From Pyrenochaeta sp. MPI-SDFR-AT-0127 (Eukaryota > Ascomycota > Dothideomycetes > Pleosporales > Cucurbitariaceae), in contig JAGTJM010000031.1 in NCBI GenBank assembly GCA_020747015.1, forward strand, positions 186,001-250,000: DNA of 64,000 nt, read 5' to 3'. Within the stretch, counting starts at the first letter, position 1; each line of letters starts with the position of its first letter. The position numbers and the translations under genes were made by a program. Shown here in pieces: positions 21,414 to 34,000 of the stretch. The notes under the pieces were generated by a model. The model was not told the origin of the DNA, ran no database searches, and saw only the letters and a program-made list of their open reading frames with translations.

Positions 21414-21896
21414 ATGGATTTCCTCCGTATCCTGATTGCGTTCGTTTATCCCCAAGGTCAACTCACTCTTTTGAACACCTCCCTAATCCCCAATCACCAT
21501 CAAATTCTTTCCAATCTGAACAAACTTTTCACGCCGATACTCCAAGAGTCGAACATGGTTGTCAGGAATGTGGAAGACTCTTCCCTCGCCGGCGGGAGCT
21601 AAAGTAAGATATATTACCTTTCCAAAGGTCAAACAGCTAACGTTCCTAGCCTACACTTGAAGACACATGGAACCTATACATGCGAGACTTGCCAGATACC
21701 GCTCCGCAAAAGCAAAGACTTCTCAAAAGATCTAAAACGTCATGAAAGATCTGCAAAGCATCAGAAGAATCTTGGTGCTGGTGGAAATCAACGGCAATTT
21801 GTTTGCCCCGTTGACGGATGTATGACGAAAATGCCGCGCAAGGACAATTTGAATCGGCATATCAGGTCTAAGCATCCTGAACAACCTTCGGTCTGA
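21414..21896 (+). CDS. C2H2 zinc-finger protein, start unresolved
   Basis: Two exons (ending at 21603, resuming at 21650) encode three finger-like units: CQECGRLF with paired His in LHLKTH, formed exactly across the splice; CETCQIPLRK with RHERSAKH; and FVCPVDGCM with RHIRSKH near the stop. This points to a sequence-specific DNA-binding protein, nuclear by inference. The frame of the first finger has no ATG back to an in-frame stop near 21236. The first ATG of the transcript (21414) is in a different frame, so a further intron or an unusual start is needed; the start given here is only that ATG. It lies 1.3 kb past the cluster and could be a regulator of it, but nothing in the sequence proves that. 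Confidence 0.6.
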
Positions 21897-22366
21897 TCAA
21901 GCAAGTTTAGAGATAATAACCAAAGTTTGATGATATATCTTGCCTGCTTGAATTTCTCAGTGACATTTTGAATGATATTGTTTTTACTCAATTTTACTAG
22001 ATCAACTATAAAATAATTCGTTGCTGGCCTCAATTACACGATCTTCGCGAACATTGTTGTCAGATTCGTAGAACGGCGCTGATAATTGATACAAAAGCGC
22101 CACCATGTTCTGCTGCAGACGAAAAATGCAAGCATATGCAGTCTTCCTGGTGAAGCTAAACGTGGAAGTGTACGTGGCGGCTTCGAGTGGAGCTCAGCAT
22201 GTGGCAGGCCTCGAAGACGTGCGGGTGGCCGAGGAGCTTTTGGTAGGCCTCAATTATCTCATCACTAGTTCAGGTGTATGTCATACTATAAATTCCTGTT
22301 CTGGGTAATTCATAGCGCCAGGCAATTCCACTCATCCTGCTCGTTCACAAACACTGAACTCTGATC
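21897..22366. other. Intergenic, one doubtful small frame
   Basis: AT-rich 3' region of the zinc-finger gene, then a 67-codon frame from 22105 with a good start context (GCCACCATG) but no recognisable content. It may be a small gene or part of the next gene's leader. Confidence 0.3.
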
Positions 22367-22853
22367 ATGTCATCGATATTTTGTTGTTCCGACATCCATG
22401 GATACAAAAATCGTACCCTATCTCATGAGCAGAAGTTCGGCGCCTTCATGGTTTGGGCTCGCTATCCAAAGGAAAGCACCGTCACGGTATCTGAGGAACC
22501 TCTTTCCAGTTCTGACGCAACTTTCGCGGTGCAAGTTGTCAGACAAGTCAATTATGGCCCACTCGAAAGCAAGCGATACTTCACCTGCAATGGAACTTCA
22601 GGTGCCGAAAACGATTTCATGGAGGTGGAAGAGAATTGGCTCATTGATGCAAATTTTCAGAAGCTGAACACGTACGTCGGATCAAGCAACATACTTATCA
22701 GGTAAACCAAATTAATTACCCTCTAGATATAAGAATTTCAAATGTAATACACACAACAAGTTCTTCGAGATCAATATCTACCAGAAAGATCCGGTCAATG
22801 CTCACCATTGGCGTGCCAACATTGCTCGCCCCGCGACGGAGATCGACCTGTAG
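22367..22853 (+). CDS. Small uncharacterised protein
   Basis: Exons 22367-22671 and 22727-22853 encode 143 residues. The 55-base intron (GTACGT to CTCTAG) joins in frame, which supports a real gene. There is no signal peptide and no membrane segment. The sequence is polar and rich in Asn, Glu and aromatic residues, with Cys near the start (IFCCSD), one at FTCNGTSG and one at FKCNTHNK. I do not recognise a family. A lineage-specific intracellular protein is most likely. Confidence 0.6.
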
Positions 22854-23187
22854 TATCATGGAAATTGAGGGTAAAGGGTACTACCATGATTTATCACAAT
22901 ACACCGTAGTTTTTATCTTGCAACAGCTGAACAGGGCACCAGGAGGAAACTCAAATTGGAAACATAGCTGGATGAATGATTCATCGTTTCGTTCACATGA
23001 TTAGCATTGATAAACACACACTGCTCTGAAGTCTTTCATTACTCTAATTCTTGGGAACTTGCTGTTCATCTTATTTCCCATTGTCCCATCTTTGTAGGCA
23101 AAATTTTAATATGCTCTCTCCGTTGATTCTCCACGACTCACAAGGTCTGCTCAATTAGAGCGGACGATTCGCTTCGATTTTTCTTCG
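22854..23187. other. Intergenic between convergent genes
   Basis: About 330 bases between the 3' ends of the small protein and the monocarboxylate-type transporter. Nothing further is seen. Confidence 0.4.
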
Positions 23188-24631
23188 TCACCAGTGCAAA
23201 ACTTTCTTCCACTTCGGATTGAAAGCTATTCCGCAGCCACCAAATGCCAAAGAAAGGCCAGTGAATACAATAAGCGGGCCATAAGTCGTTCCGTATCCAA
23301 AGCGCCCCATCGAGGCCGTATTACCAGCCTTGAGCAAAGGTACACTGACAAGCCCACCGCCGACGTACCCGATACCTCTAGCACCATTAAGTAAGCCATA
23401 TAACACTCCGCTATCAATAGCCTCATTCCTTTGCGCAGCATCCTCTTCCACATCATTCATGATTCCTCCCCAAGTTGCACTGTAGCCACTAGCGAAGAAA
23501 CCAAAAGTGATGGCAAATAGGACCAACAGAGCTATACCGCCTCGTGCAGCTAAGCCCCAGAAGAGGAATGCAGCCAGAGCAGAGCTGACAGCAGATATTG
23601 CGGTTACGGTCGGAGCGGAAAGGCGGAAGAATTTGTTGTCGCTCAGGAATCCGAAGAAGGTTGAAGAGCAAATGCCGGGTATGTTAATTAGAGTGAGCAA
23701 GAGCGTTGAGAATGTCGGAGACAGGGCAGATACATTGCGGGCGTATTCGCTCAGATATGTTTGTGGAATGCCATACCCAGCACTCTGGAGCAGAGTCGCG
23801 ACACTGTATATCCAGAATGTCCGTCGTCTGAGGAAGTTCCAAGGAATTTTGCGCCCTCGTGCACTCATTGCTAAGCTTGTGTGTGGTGTTTGAATCATGA
23901 ATATGGAAATCAGAGCGGTACCGATGGTAATGGCGCCCCATATAATCAACGTCGTTCGAAAACCGTACTTGTCCAGGAGACCTCGAAATATGAATGGACA
24001 AGCAGATCCTACAATGTTCTTGGTTGAAAGGCAGATTCCATAAGCTACAGCTCGGTTGCAGATTCGATTATCAGTATTGAACCATTCACCTAGGGAGAGT
24101 GTGATGGGGCTGTAGACGAGTGCACATCCCAATGCTGCCAGGACTCCCTGCGTTGCAACCAGATGCGAGACATGCTTACTGAGAGCGGATAGGATAAAAC
24201 TGGCGCACGCAAGTAGAGCGCCGCAGACAGCTGCACGTTGACGATAACGTGCCCATCGCTTGGTAAACAAAGCGAACAGAAAAGGCATGGAGAGGTACAT
24301 GACTCCGTTGGAGGTAGTGCCGATGATACCTGTAATTTCACGGCCGCCTTGCAGCGTCCAGTTGTCGATGTAGTACTCTTGCAAAACACCGTAGCTCATG
24401 GCGAAGCCTATAGTTGTAAGGAAAGATGTCATCAGGTGGGAGAATCGATGTACCCCATATTGGTAATTGCGATATAGCGGAGCCTACAAGAGCCAATGCT
24501 CTTTTTCTATCTAGCTCCCTCTGTCTACTAGTTTGTTCATTAACTCCACTTGTGGTGGGCGGCTGTTCAAGGGAGCTTGACCGCAGTGGTTCGCATAGAG
24601 AGGTAGGATTGATTAGCTCAATGCGTGTCAT
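23188..24631 (-). CDS. MFS transporter, monocarboxylate-porter type
   Basis: Exons 24631-24454 and 24407-23188 give 465 residues. The intron falls at PIWGFAMSYGV, inside helix 1. The order of segments fits fungal MCT-like MFS proteins: GVLQEYYIDN after helix 1, a helix-2 region with SNGVMYLSMP, ALGCALVYSPITLSLGEWF in helix 4, then a central polar loop and FGYGTTYGPLIVFTG near the end. These proteins resemble Mch transporters, but most fungal members do not move known monocarboxylates. The N-terminal 45 residues are polar and cytosolic. It lies 3 kb from the cluster, and a role in it is not shown. Confidence 0.87.
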
Positions 24632-25497
24632 CGTAGCTACTCGATTAGAACTTGTCGCAGTATAGTGTTTGTTCTACAAGTCGATTGTTCGTTAAGAGAA
24701 CGACACAAAGTATGAGGAAACAGCACATTGAAATGATGTCAGGGTAAGAAAGCACGGACGTTCACAGATGAGTCTTCAAGCTAACGGAAATAGGAAAAAA
24801 TGCCTCACCCTCATGCCAAGACCTGTATCATCGCCCTTCAGTCCAAGAAGCAAGAGCTGAATTTGTAAAATTCGATGTTGGGCTTACATTTACAGCGTAC
24901 GGGACACCTTCCTTTACTCTTACAATCCGCTGGCGTGACTCTGCGTAAATGACATCGTAGCTGAAAGGAAGCCGATGGTATCTGTCTTCACAATACATTG
25001 CACAACTTTCTGGGTCTTATTATCCATACTCAAGTTGAGGCAGACTAAATGGGTTGCTTGCTCGCTGTGTTAAAAATCGTAATCAATTTCAACGTTTCCA
25101 GAAATTGAGGTGATCACTTCGGCTCGCAATGTACCACTGGGGTTCTAATGGAGTATACTGGTATTTCTACTGTCTCGCTTTTCAGTAGCATAATCATAGT
25201 GTAGAATGGCGGAGGGTTTGGCTCAATTCCAGCACCGCGGCGTAGCTAAGAAAGTAGAAAAGCTAGGTAAACAACGATGATTGCAAAAAATATATATACA
25301 AGCCGTCTGATGCCAAAGAAAGCATGGCATTCCCAAAGAAAGGCAATTACTGCACAGCGACCAAATCGCTACACTAAAAGGTTATAACAGATGGTACAAT
25401 CTTCGTAATGCATGATTGCAAACCTGCAACCGCTCAGCTTCTGCCACTTATAAGTTTCTTATACCCAATATTTCAGCAACTCGTCTCATTTTGGCTT
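24632..25497. other. Intergenic, AT-rich
   Basis: About 870 bases upstream of the MCT-like transporter and downstream of the dehydrogenase gene. No gene, repeat or RNA was recognised. Confidence 0.4.
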
Positions 25498-26530
25498 TCA
25501 CAGTTCTGTCACACCCTTTTGAATGCTCTCCAGTTTTCCTACCAATTCGTTCCATACTCTCTCCTGATCTCTCTTTCCTTCATCACTCAGCACATATGTA
25601 CTCGGTGGTGTGATTTTGCAGTCACTCAGATACTGTCCATGAGACTCTGAGCCTTGGGATGCAGCGTGCACAAGTGTTCTTGATCCAACCTCCGTTGACC
25701 GTGCGAGGAAAAAGCGCATGATCGCGACGATCAAGCCATTTTCGCGGCCAAACTCACTGGTCGCAAGGTTAGATACTGTGTTAGTAGGGGTAAGGAGGAG
25801 GTAGGGCTTACGAATGGCAGAATCCTGGGTTCATAAAGTTGATCGTGATGGGTATCTGCTCTACAGGTTTCCGCTCGCACCATGCGCGTGTGAAGAGCAC
25901 CTCGAGCAATTTGCTCACTTGGTAGCGATTGAGCAAACTGACATTTTTCCCATTGACAACCTTCTCATTTAGTCTTTCGAAGATCTTGCCATCGGGGGCT
26001 TTCCTTTCGTCGAAAGTCGCCCATTCGTGAACTTCAGATGAAACAATGGTTAGATTCGGGCGCGTGTTGAATTTTCTGGCCGTCTCTCTAAGCTTTGGGA
26101 GAAGAGCAAAGGCTAGGAGAAACGTGGATACGACGTTTACGGTGATGGTTGACTCGTCGCGTTCGAAGACTTCCCAAGAGCCGCGCGATACACCGGCATT
26201 CAATACGGCGGTGTCGATCCTATCCAGTGATTTTGAGGCTGTGGAGGCGAAATCTAGGACCGATTGGTAGGACGACATGTCGAGATGCATTACTTCGACG
26301 GCATCATTTCGTCCGGTGCTAGCCTCGATGTCCTTCTTTGCTGCTTCGCCCTTCTCGAGGGAGCGCACAGCAAGGATCACTTTTGAAGCATTGAGACGCG
26401 TAAAATGGCGCGCAGCTTCCTTACCGAGACCAACATTGGATCCTGTGACGATGACTGTTTTCCCGGAGTAGTCGTCTGTAGGCGTCGGAGGGGTGAAGAA
26501 GAGCTGCGAATACAAGAATTTGCCAGCCAT
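25498..26530 (-). CDS. Short-chain dehydrogenase/reductase
   Basis: Exons 26530-25812 and 25756-25498 give 325 residues, typical of the extended retinol-dehydrogenase/WWOX-like fungal SDRs. The dinucleotide motif is TGSNVGLGKEAA, followed by AVRSLEKGE, which favours NADP(H). LDMSSYQSV, VLNAGVS and the catalytic NRYQVSK (Tyr and Lys) are present, with the active-site Ser in IVSSEVHE. It is a soluble oxidoreductase acting on a carbonyl or alcohol; the substrate is unknown. Many fungal clusters use this SDR type, but it lies 6 kb beyond the last clear cluster gene. Confidence 0.9.
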
Positions 26531-27467
26531 TATTTCAGGTAAAATTGGTGAAGGTGGTTGCTGAGTAGATGAAGGACCAAATTCTTCGGTATGTTGGCAT
26601 TCACGGGCTGAGCAGGATCGAGGGTTTTATCGAACGTGAAGTCGGAGGTTCTTTGTTGCGATGCGCGTTTACCAGAGGCCGAAATCCTCCTCTACCAGTC
26701 AGCCGGGTTTAGCTTCTTAATATCTCCGTTTCGAACGGGTGCGGAGGACAAAATTGATGGATATTCCGTCTTCTGGAAAAGTTCCAAGATGCGTTAGGGT
26801 GGGTGGGCTGAAGCTGCCCTGCATGGTAGATTAGGCTTCCGATTTCATCATGACTGTGGACGTCTATCGCAATGGCTGGCGGGCGATTCTGCGGCGTCGT
26901 ATTTACTGACTATCTCACGATCCGCTCTCTCATCAACTTCGGTCGTCTGGTAAACCCGACATCCCGCTTCTTGGATCATGTGTGAACGCTTCCCGCATCA
27001 CACAGTCCCTCAATGGCGCGGGGTTAATCGGAGTTAGCATATAGCCAGCTTTGCAAGTTATGGATCGGATCCATGGAGCGAATGATTAAAAGTGGCTTTG
27101 TAGCTTCAAACAGGTGGCTCAGATCTAGTTCCATGGTCTATTGATAGGACTTGCAACTAGATTGAGGTTGGGTGTTGAGTTTTCAGGATGCTGACAGCTT
27201 GATTCTGTCAATCTAGTAATTTTCACACTTAGCAATGTTCAACACCCTAGATCGATATCAATGTCCGCGTGGCCGCGTAGAAATGATCGAAAAAACACTG
27301 TATTAAATGCGTGACATGGCAAGAAGCTAATGTTATATGATATTGATCCTTCTTTTTAAGAACTATGTCGGATTGCCTTGAGCGGTTATGACATTCGAGG
27401 GTTTTCCCAAGTCTTACCTTTCACTACACAATACATATCTATTGTACACACACTGAATCGCCGTAGA
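26531..27467. other. Intergenic upstream of the dehydrogenase
   Basis: About 940 bases holding the dehydrogenase promoter and the 3' side of OGG1. No gene is seen. The OGG1 side is AT-rich. Confidence 0.4.
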
Positions 27468-28748
27468 TCAAGCCCGTTGCCGCTTACCCTTCCGCACAAC
27501 CTCCTTCTTAACTTCTACAACCGAGTGCTCGGTCTCGTCAGGCTCCTTCTTCACCCTCTTTCTTTTCACAGTCTCCTTCTTAGTCAATTGCTCCAAGACT
27601 ACCTCATCATCATCCTCCTTCTTCATGATGACGACCTCCTCTTTGACTTCCGTTTTCGCCACCACTCGCTCAGAAAATGCCTTGAGGTCAGCGGTGAACA
27701 GCACTGAATGAGCCCAACCCGCCTCTTTGCCCCAGAGCTTCCGGAAGTGGTTTGCTACAGCTATATAAGTCGCTGCTGTCAAGCTGCTATGCTTGCCCCT
27801 GCCAAATTTGTAGTCGCGCTGTGCAATCTGCCAAACGTGTGTGTCCACAGGGACGGACTCAGACCAGCCAAGACCGAAGAGGCAGACACAATCAGCAACC
27901 TTGGGCCCCACGCCGTGTAATATTATTAACTCGTCATGAGCTTCGCGATACCCCTGTCGCCCACCTTCCAGGAGTTCTCCTGCAGGCTTCGACTCTGTTC
28001 CAAATTGAGGGTACTCTGGGTTGCTGAGGGCGTTCAACCACTTCAGTCCCTTTTCTTCCGATACTATCCGCGCAGTCTTTGCGATGTATTTCGCCCTGTA
28101 TCCAAAACCCAGCTTCATTAGATGCGCCTCGACCTTGGGATCAGAGAGTGCCTCTGGTGTGGGAAAGTCGTGGTACGGAGTATTGTCAATATGGCCGATC
28201 AACGGGCCATAGTGGAGGCACAGATTGTGCACCATGCCCGATATTCGACTGATGTTGTTATTACTGCTGCATATAAAGCCTATCAGCGCTTCCCAGGCAT
28301 CTTGCCGCAGTATCCTGACACCAGTGAACTTGGGTGCCTTCTTCTTGAAGTTGGCATCTGAAGCAGCCCACTGCTCATATAGCTGGCCAAGGTTGGTGCC
28401 GAGGTTGAAGTAATGGTTTACGAGGGCTAGAGTGTTGTCTTCCTCGGCGGCGACTGACGGCGCATTGGACGGTGGAGGCGTGGGCAGGTCGGAGGTGACA
28501 GACGGGTAGATTGCGCGGTAGTGAAGATGTTCGGCATCCTGGCGTAGTGAGAGTATGCGGCCATGGAGAGCCATGGACCACTCGTCTTCGGCGGATTTGC
28601 GCCATCTGATTGCACATTAGCCACTATTGCAGGCTGGCATATGCAATTTGATATACCGAAAGGACTGGCCGCAGCGCAATGTTGTATTTATGCAGAGCTC
28701 TGTGAGGCTTGTAGGCAGCTTGTGCCATTCTGCCGCCCGTAGAGCCAT
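27468..28748 (-). CDS. OGG1: 8-oxoguanine DNA glycosylase/lyase
   Basis: Exons 28748-28657 and 28605-27468 give 409 residues. The enzyme removes 8-oxoguanine paired with cytosine and nicks the strand, in nucleus and possibly mitochondrion. The first exon carries LCINTTLRCGQSFRW, the OGG N-domain signature. The helix-hairpin-helix reads LHGVGPKVADC, with the Schiff-base Lys at 266 and the catalytic Asp at 285 in VPVDTHVW. Their 19-residue spacing equals that of human K249 and D268. Also seen are LICSSNNNISRI-like text and GYRAKYI. The C-terminal 70 residues are a lysine/glutamate-rich tail with KRKRVKK, a likely nuclear signal absent from shorter family members. Start chosen because the in-frame ATG at 28748 precedes the conserved exon. 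It is divergent from the U2AF gene. Confidence 0.95.
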
Positions 28749-29095
28749 CTGCACGACCAAAAACAGAGCTTCACGTGTCCAGTGTTGCTTTGGAGAGTGA
28801 ATTGTCCCTGCGCCCTGGACGTCTGGCCTCGGTCGCAGGGGCGAGTCGCGCCAAGTTGCGCTAGGAGACGGGCGACTTTCTCACCACACGTTTTCCGCGA
28901 CGACAGCCTGGACACCGCCAACAGCATCGCGTCCTAGTGCTCGGACAGCGGCTCGTGGTCAATTCATCATCATTCCTTGATCTAGATCTGCTAATCGCGG
29001 CTTCTTTAGCGATCTCACCCCCCAAACAGCAAATTACGGCGCGGCTGCATCCTTTCACAGCGCCATAGCTCCCACCCACATCTCGCCAGCCCATC
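28749..29095. promoter_or_regulatory. Bidirectional promoter between OGG1 and U2AF large subunit
   Basis: Only 347 bases separate the two divergent ATGs, so both promoters must share this GC-rich stretch. No TATA box is visible, as expected for housekeeping genes. Confidence 0.55.
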
Positions 29096-31047
29096 ATGAA
29101 CGGCGACAGCTACTCCCGAGGTAAGCGACTATCGACCAGTACACGTACTGACTGGTGTGCAGCTCCCCAATATGGATCAAATACTAACATAAGCAGACGG
29201 AGGCCGCTCAAGTGGATCGAGAAACTACGTGAGTGCCGGTACAACTCGCGACGCAGACCGCAAACTGACCGTTCAGTCTTCAAGAGATGACCGCCGCGAT
29301 CGCGGAGATGGTGGAGACAGACGCCGTCGCCGTTCTCGCTCTCCCCGCCACGGTGGGGGCGGTGGTGGTGGTGGCTCCTCGCGCCGCGACTATGAAGTAG
29401 ACACCTACTCCTCCAGCCGCGACTATCGTGAGCGCGAGCGCGAGGACACATACAACAGCCGTCGTGAGAGGCGCGAGGATCGAGGCAATGACCGTGGAGA
29501 CCGAAACTGGGGCGATTCGTACTCGAGGCGGGACCGGCCTCGAGAAAATCGCGACCGCGACGATGACCGCGGCGGCCGACGAGACAGAGGCGACCGGGGC
29601 GAGAGAGGCGGCGATAGATTCGATGGCGGCGAGCGCAGAGGAGGGCGTGGTGGACGCGATGGAGGCTTTGGCGGAGGACGCGACCGGGGACGCCAGCAAA
29701 AGGAAGAGTCGCCGCCCTTCAACAAGCCGCGCGAAGCCACCCCAGACCTGACGAATTTCACCAACATCCAGAAGCGTCAACGCCGCATGACGCAGTGGGA
29801 TATCAAGCCCGCTGGCTACGAGAACATTACCGCGGAGCAGGCCAAGCTGTCTGGCATGTTCCCGCTCCCTGGAGCACCTCGTGCTGCCCCCATGGATCCG
29901 TCGAAATTGGCCGCTTTCATGACTCCATCTGCTGGAACTGCCTCTGCTGCTGCTCTTGCGCCGTCCGCCGCCAAACAGTCAAAGCGCCTCTACGTGCACA
30001 ACCTGCCGTCTGGCACCAGCTCCGACGAGATTATGGAGTTCTTCAATCTACAGCTTAACGGGCTGAATGTCGTCTCCAGCCGCGACCCGTGCTTGTCAGC
30101 GCATGTTGCGACCAGCAAGGAGTATGCTGCTCTCGAGTTCAAAACACCAGAGGATGCGACCGTCGCTCTCGCAATGAATGGCATCTCCATGCGCGACGAC
30201 GGAGGAGCTCCAGACCGATCGGGTCTTTCGATCCGCCGACCGAAGGATTATATCACTCCAACCGCTGACGAGAACGCATATCCCACTGATGAAGTGTCAA
30301 CAGTCGTCAAGGACAGCCCAAACAAGCTGAGCATTGTCAACATCCCCACCTACATTGAGGAGGAACAAGTGCGAGAGCTTGTTGAGACTATGGGCAAGCT
30401 CAAAGCCTTCATTCTAGTCAAAGATACCGGCACCGACCAGCATCGTGTAAGTGGCCTTCTGATATCTAATAATCTAGCTAACCATTGTAAGGGTATTGCA
30501 TTCTGCGAATATGCGGATGTTGATATCGTGGACGCTGTTATCGAAGGGCTGAACGACATTCCACTCGGTGACGGAAATCTCAAGGTATCTCGCGCTACCG
30601 TTGGTCTACAGCAAACCACCGGCCTCGACGGCGGTGTTGGTGCTATCTCGATGTTGGCAGGCGCCAGCGCAGCTGAGAACCATGAGCACAGCCGTGTGGT
30701 TTGCCTCATGAACATGGTGACATCGGATGAACTGATCAACGATGATGAGTACGACGGTACGCTTCCCGATTTTCTATGCCTAAGTCAAACCCAATACTGA
30801 TAATCTCATAGAAATCAAAGAAGACATTGAAGAGGAGTGCGGCAAATATGGACCCATCATCGAGACCAAGATTCCTCGCCCAGCTGGAGCTCGTGTGAAT
30901 CTCGGTGTTGGAAAAATCTATATCAAGTACCAGGATATCGAGTCGGCGCAGAAAGCCATCAAGGCACTTGCTGGGCGTCAGTTTTCACGGAGAACTGTCG
31001 TCGCCACCGAGTTCTCTGAGGAGGGTTTCGACGTCGAGGCTTGGTAG
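29096..31047 (+). CDS. U2AF2 homologue: Splicing factor U2AF large subunit
   Basis: Five exons (29096-29120, 29197-29228, 29277-30446, 30492-30756, 30812-31047) give 575 residues. It binds the polypyrimidine tract at 3' splice sites and recruits U2 snRNP. In order: an Arg/Ser/Asp/Gly-rich N-terminal domain (to about 150, with a run of Gly), a linker with TQWDIKPAGYENIT that recalls the SF1/U2AF region, RRM1 (KRLYVHNLP), RRM2 (LSIVNIPTYIEEEQV with GIAFCEYAD) and the C-terminal UHM, including GVGKIYIKY and RTVVATEFSEEGFD, ending in EAW. The first two exons are tiny (25 and 32 bases), so automatic models could easily miss the start. The UHM is intact, and so is binding to SF1. Confidence 0.95.
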
Positions 31048-34000
31048 CTGCTTTCTCGTGTGTCTCTTCATTTAGTATGGGTTGACGTTGCGTTTTCAAA
31101 GAATACAAGCACGTCCAAGATCGGGTTTCCTCTTGTACACTAATTTGGGCATAGGCAAAAACAAAGGCGATGAAGGATGGGTTGTCTTGCATAGCTGGGT
31201 TAGTGAGAGCGCTTTCAGCTAATATTTCTAAACATGACATTTGCATTCCAAACTCCAGTCTATTTGTTTACCATCGTCGTGTCGATGGCATGGCATGATT
31301 ACTTATATGTTGTAGAGGGGGTAGTCATTACCTGGTAGTCTTAGGACATGAAAACAACCTTTCTCTATTCATGCACACACCCGTAGGCAATTGACAAGGT
31401 CGAGTTCTTACCACAATATCCACTCCACCCCTGAGATCCAGTGAGAGACTCATATTCGCAACTCCTCAGAGTGATCTTTTCAGGAGAGCTATCAAAAGCC
31501 CAAACAAACGCAACAAGCATCTCAAGAAGGTTGTTTACAGCCAACGGGAGGCGACTATAGTCGCAGCCATTAGTTCCCAGGAAGTAGCTGAACGCCACTC
31601 CGAATCCCGAACAAATCATCAGGAGTTGCGAATTGTTCTACGGTGCTTGGGGAAAAAGGAGGCGCGCGCTATAGGGCGAAAGTGTCGGTTAAAGTCACCG
31701 GTAGAATCGGGCTGCAACACGAGATTGGGGAGAGTTTGGGGTAGCTTTTGGGGTATAGAAGGGCTGAGTTATAGGGGGGCGTGAATCTAGTTTACGTGGA
31801 GTGAAAGTCTAGACAAAGCATCTACCAGTCAGAGCAGGTATAAGGGAATAACAATGGCTTGCTGTGTGCTTTGAGGCTGGCAATTTAGGCGAATGAATCA
31901 AAAGCCACAGGAGATAGAAGACGTGAAAATAAGGTATGGCGATTCGTCAAAGCGCCAGAAAGGTAGCCGTGAGGGCTGAACGACTGCTGGGGTTGTAGTG
32001 TAGGCTAGTAGATAGTGGCAGTGAATCAACGAGGATCTAGCAGAGTGTAATGCGCCAAAGGCGCGTGCTTGGAGGTCTACATGACTTGCTGTTCCGCGGA
32101 AGCTAGTGGGTGTAGCGGGAGGGAACCAGAATTTCGCTCAGGCAATATTGGAGCGAATATAGTAGAGTGTCAAAGCATTGAACTGTAGGCAATAAGTGAG
32201 TGTTCATATGACTCGAGGTATTGTAGAGACTAGTGAAAAGGGGGGTGGGTGAATGCGTATGCACGTGCTGATGGGAGGAAAAATCGTAGGCAGGCAAAGT
32301 GGAGAAGGCTCCATGGAGACAAAGACAAAAAGGAAAGGATAGTCATACTCATCACAAAAATGGATGGTTTGACACTGCTTGTAGAATCGGTCAAGCTGGA
32401 AATGGTCACCGAGTCTGAGCCCAGGATGAAGTCGAGTGCCGGAATAGGATGCTGGATGATCAATGGTAAGTGCCGCTTTCCGAGTCTCAATAAAAGTCGA
32501 GCTGGCTGTCCAATTGTGAAATAGCTGGTGGAGTCCAATCAGAATAGTTTTGCGGATCGCTAGCCAAGTTCGTGGCGCGAATGCTTGCAGCCGGTTATTC
32601 GCCGTGGATGGAGGACAATCGCTCTGCATGTACTCGCCCCGCGGTCCCCTCAATTCCGCGCCGTGGAAAGGCAAGTTCCAGGCGGAGCCATTGGCAACAC
32701 AATGACGTTCTGAGCACCTTACTATGCACCTAGCACAATGTTAGCATCAAAGGTTGCGCATAGATCGGTTGCTAGATATCGAAGCTTTTTGGGACGACAG
32801 TCGATCATCCAGTCAGTATCTGGCAACGTCAACTTTCTTCGCGAGGCTAGGTTCCTTTCTGAGTTACTAGCAAGTTAGCAAGTGCCGGCGTTTGCCACAT
32901 TGCTGCATCCCGCATTCAGCTGTAACAGAACGTGGACCACCACGTTGCTGGGAAAGGATGGGTGGCGTTTTGCGGAGTAACTGCCGAAGAGTGGCTGTCC
33001 AGCAGTTAACAGATTCTGAAACATTCCAAGCTGCTTGTGCTCTTCGTATTTAGCAGTGATGTCTCCAAACCATGCAGCCATAACGCTCGGGGTCAGTGCG
33101 CTGACAACAAGGAGAGTTGATGTACTGGATAAAGGTGTGCCAGTACTGTATGAGAGATAGATATCGGGTGGTGGCAGATGTGTTAGAGCGTCAGTAGAGT
33201 TTCCGCATTCCGGACCCAAGAAAAGTTCCGATTGCAGCGATCATCGCCACCTACAAAACAATGCTGACTTTCTTCTGTGTGCCGTTGCCGAAGGTTGTCG
33301 GTTGGCACTACCATCGTCACCGACAGCGGTCGCGAATCCGTAATGTTTTGTTTGGCCAACCATTCACCGATGAAACTCGGAATATGACCTGCAGTTTGAG
33401 AAATGCAGTTGTACATGGTCAGATGAAGTTTATCCACTAGGCTCCAGATCCAGGTTAGGTAATGCATGGGAAGTGGGACGAAGGCAACAGTAGCTTGAAA
33501 ATATAGTTTGGTAGACGTCAAGTTCACCTGGGTCGATCGTTGGGTTGCGTGATATGTCCACAGCAAGTGGAAAATACCGCGAGAGGTACGAATTGAAGAC
33601 AATACAGCCCGTGTATGCGAGGGCAACTGTACCGACAGTCTGGCTTTGAGCCGTTGAATTCTGTGTGTCAGCTGCAACCCGTGCTGATGTGCGAACATGA
33701 TCAGCACATTTCGGTTCGATAAGGCCGGAAGGCGCCTTTTGGATTAGGGGCCAGTGTGGGGCCCTACCCAGGTGGAAATCCGCATCGTGCCGAAGATTTG
33801 CCTGGGTAGCAGATCGCATCGGCTGGGTCAGTTCATGTTGGCCCTGGGAGATCCTGCGCATGGGTCACCCTGATTCAGCGAACGAGGCAATCAATCTGAA
33901 GGATCTCGAGTCAAGTTCAGCACCAGTGAACGCATCTTCATCTGGGAAGCCACCCATTCAGCTGGGTCTGTAGGAGACCCGTTGAAGAAAGGGACAATCT

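Noticed and set aside
22105..22308. 67-codon frame with good start context
   Set aside because: Sequence is not recognisable and may be leader of the next gene; support is only the start context.
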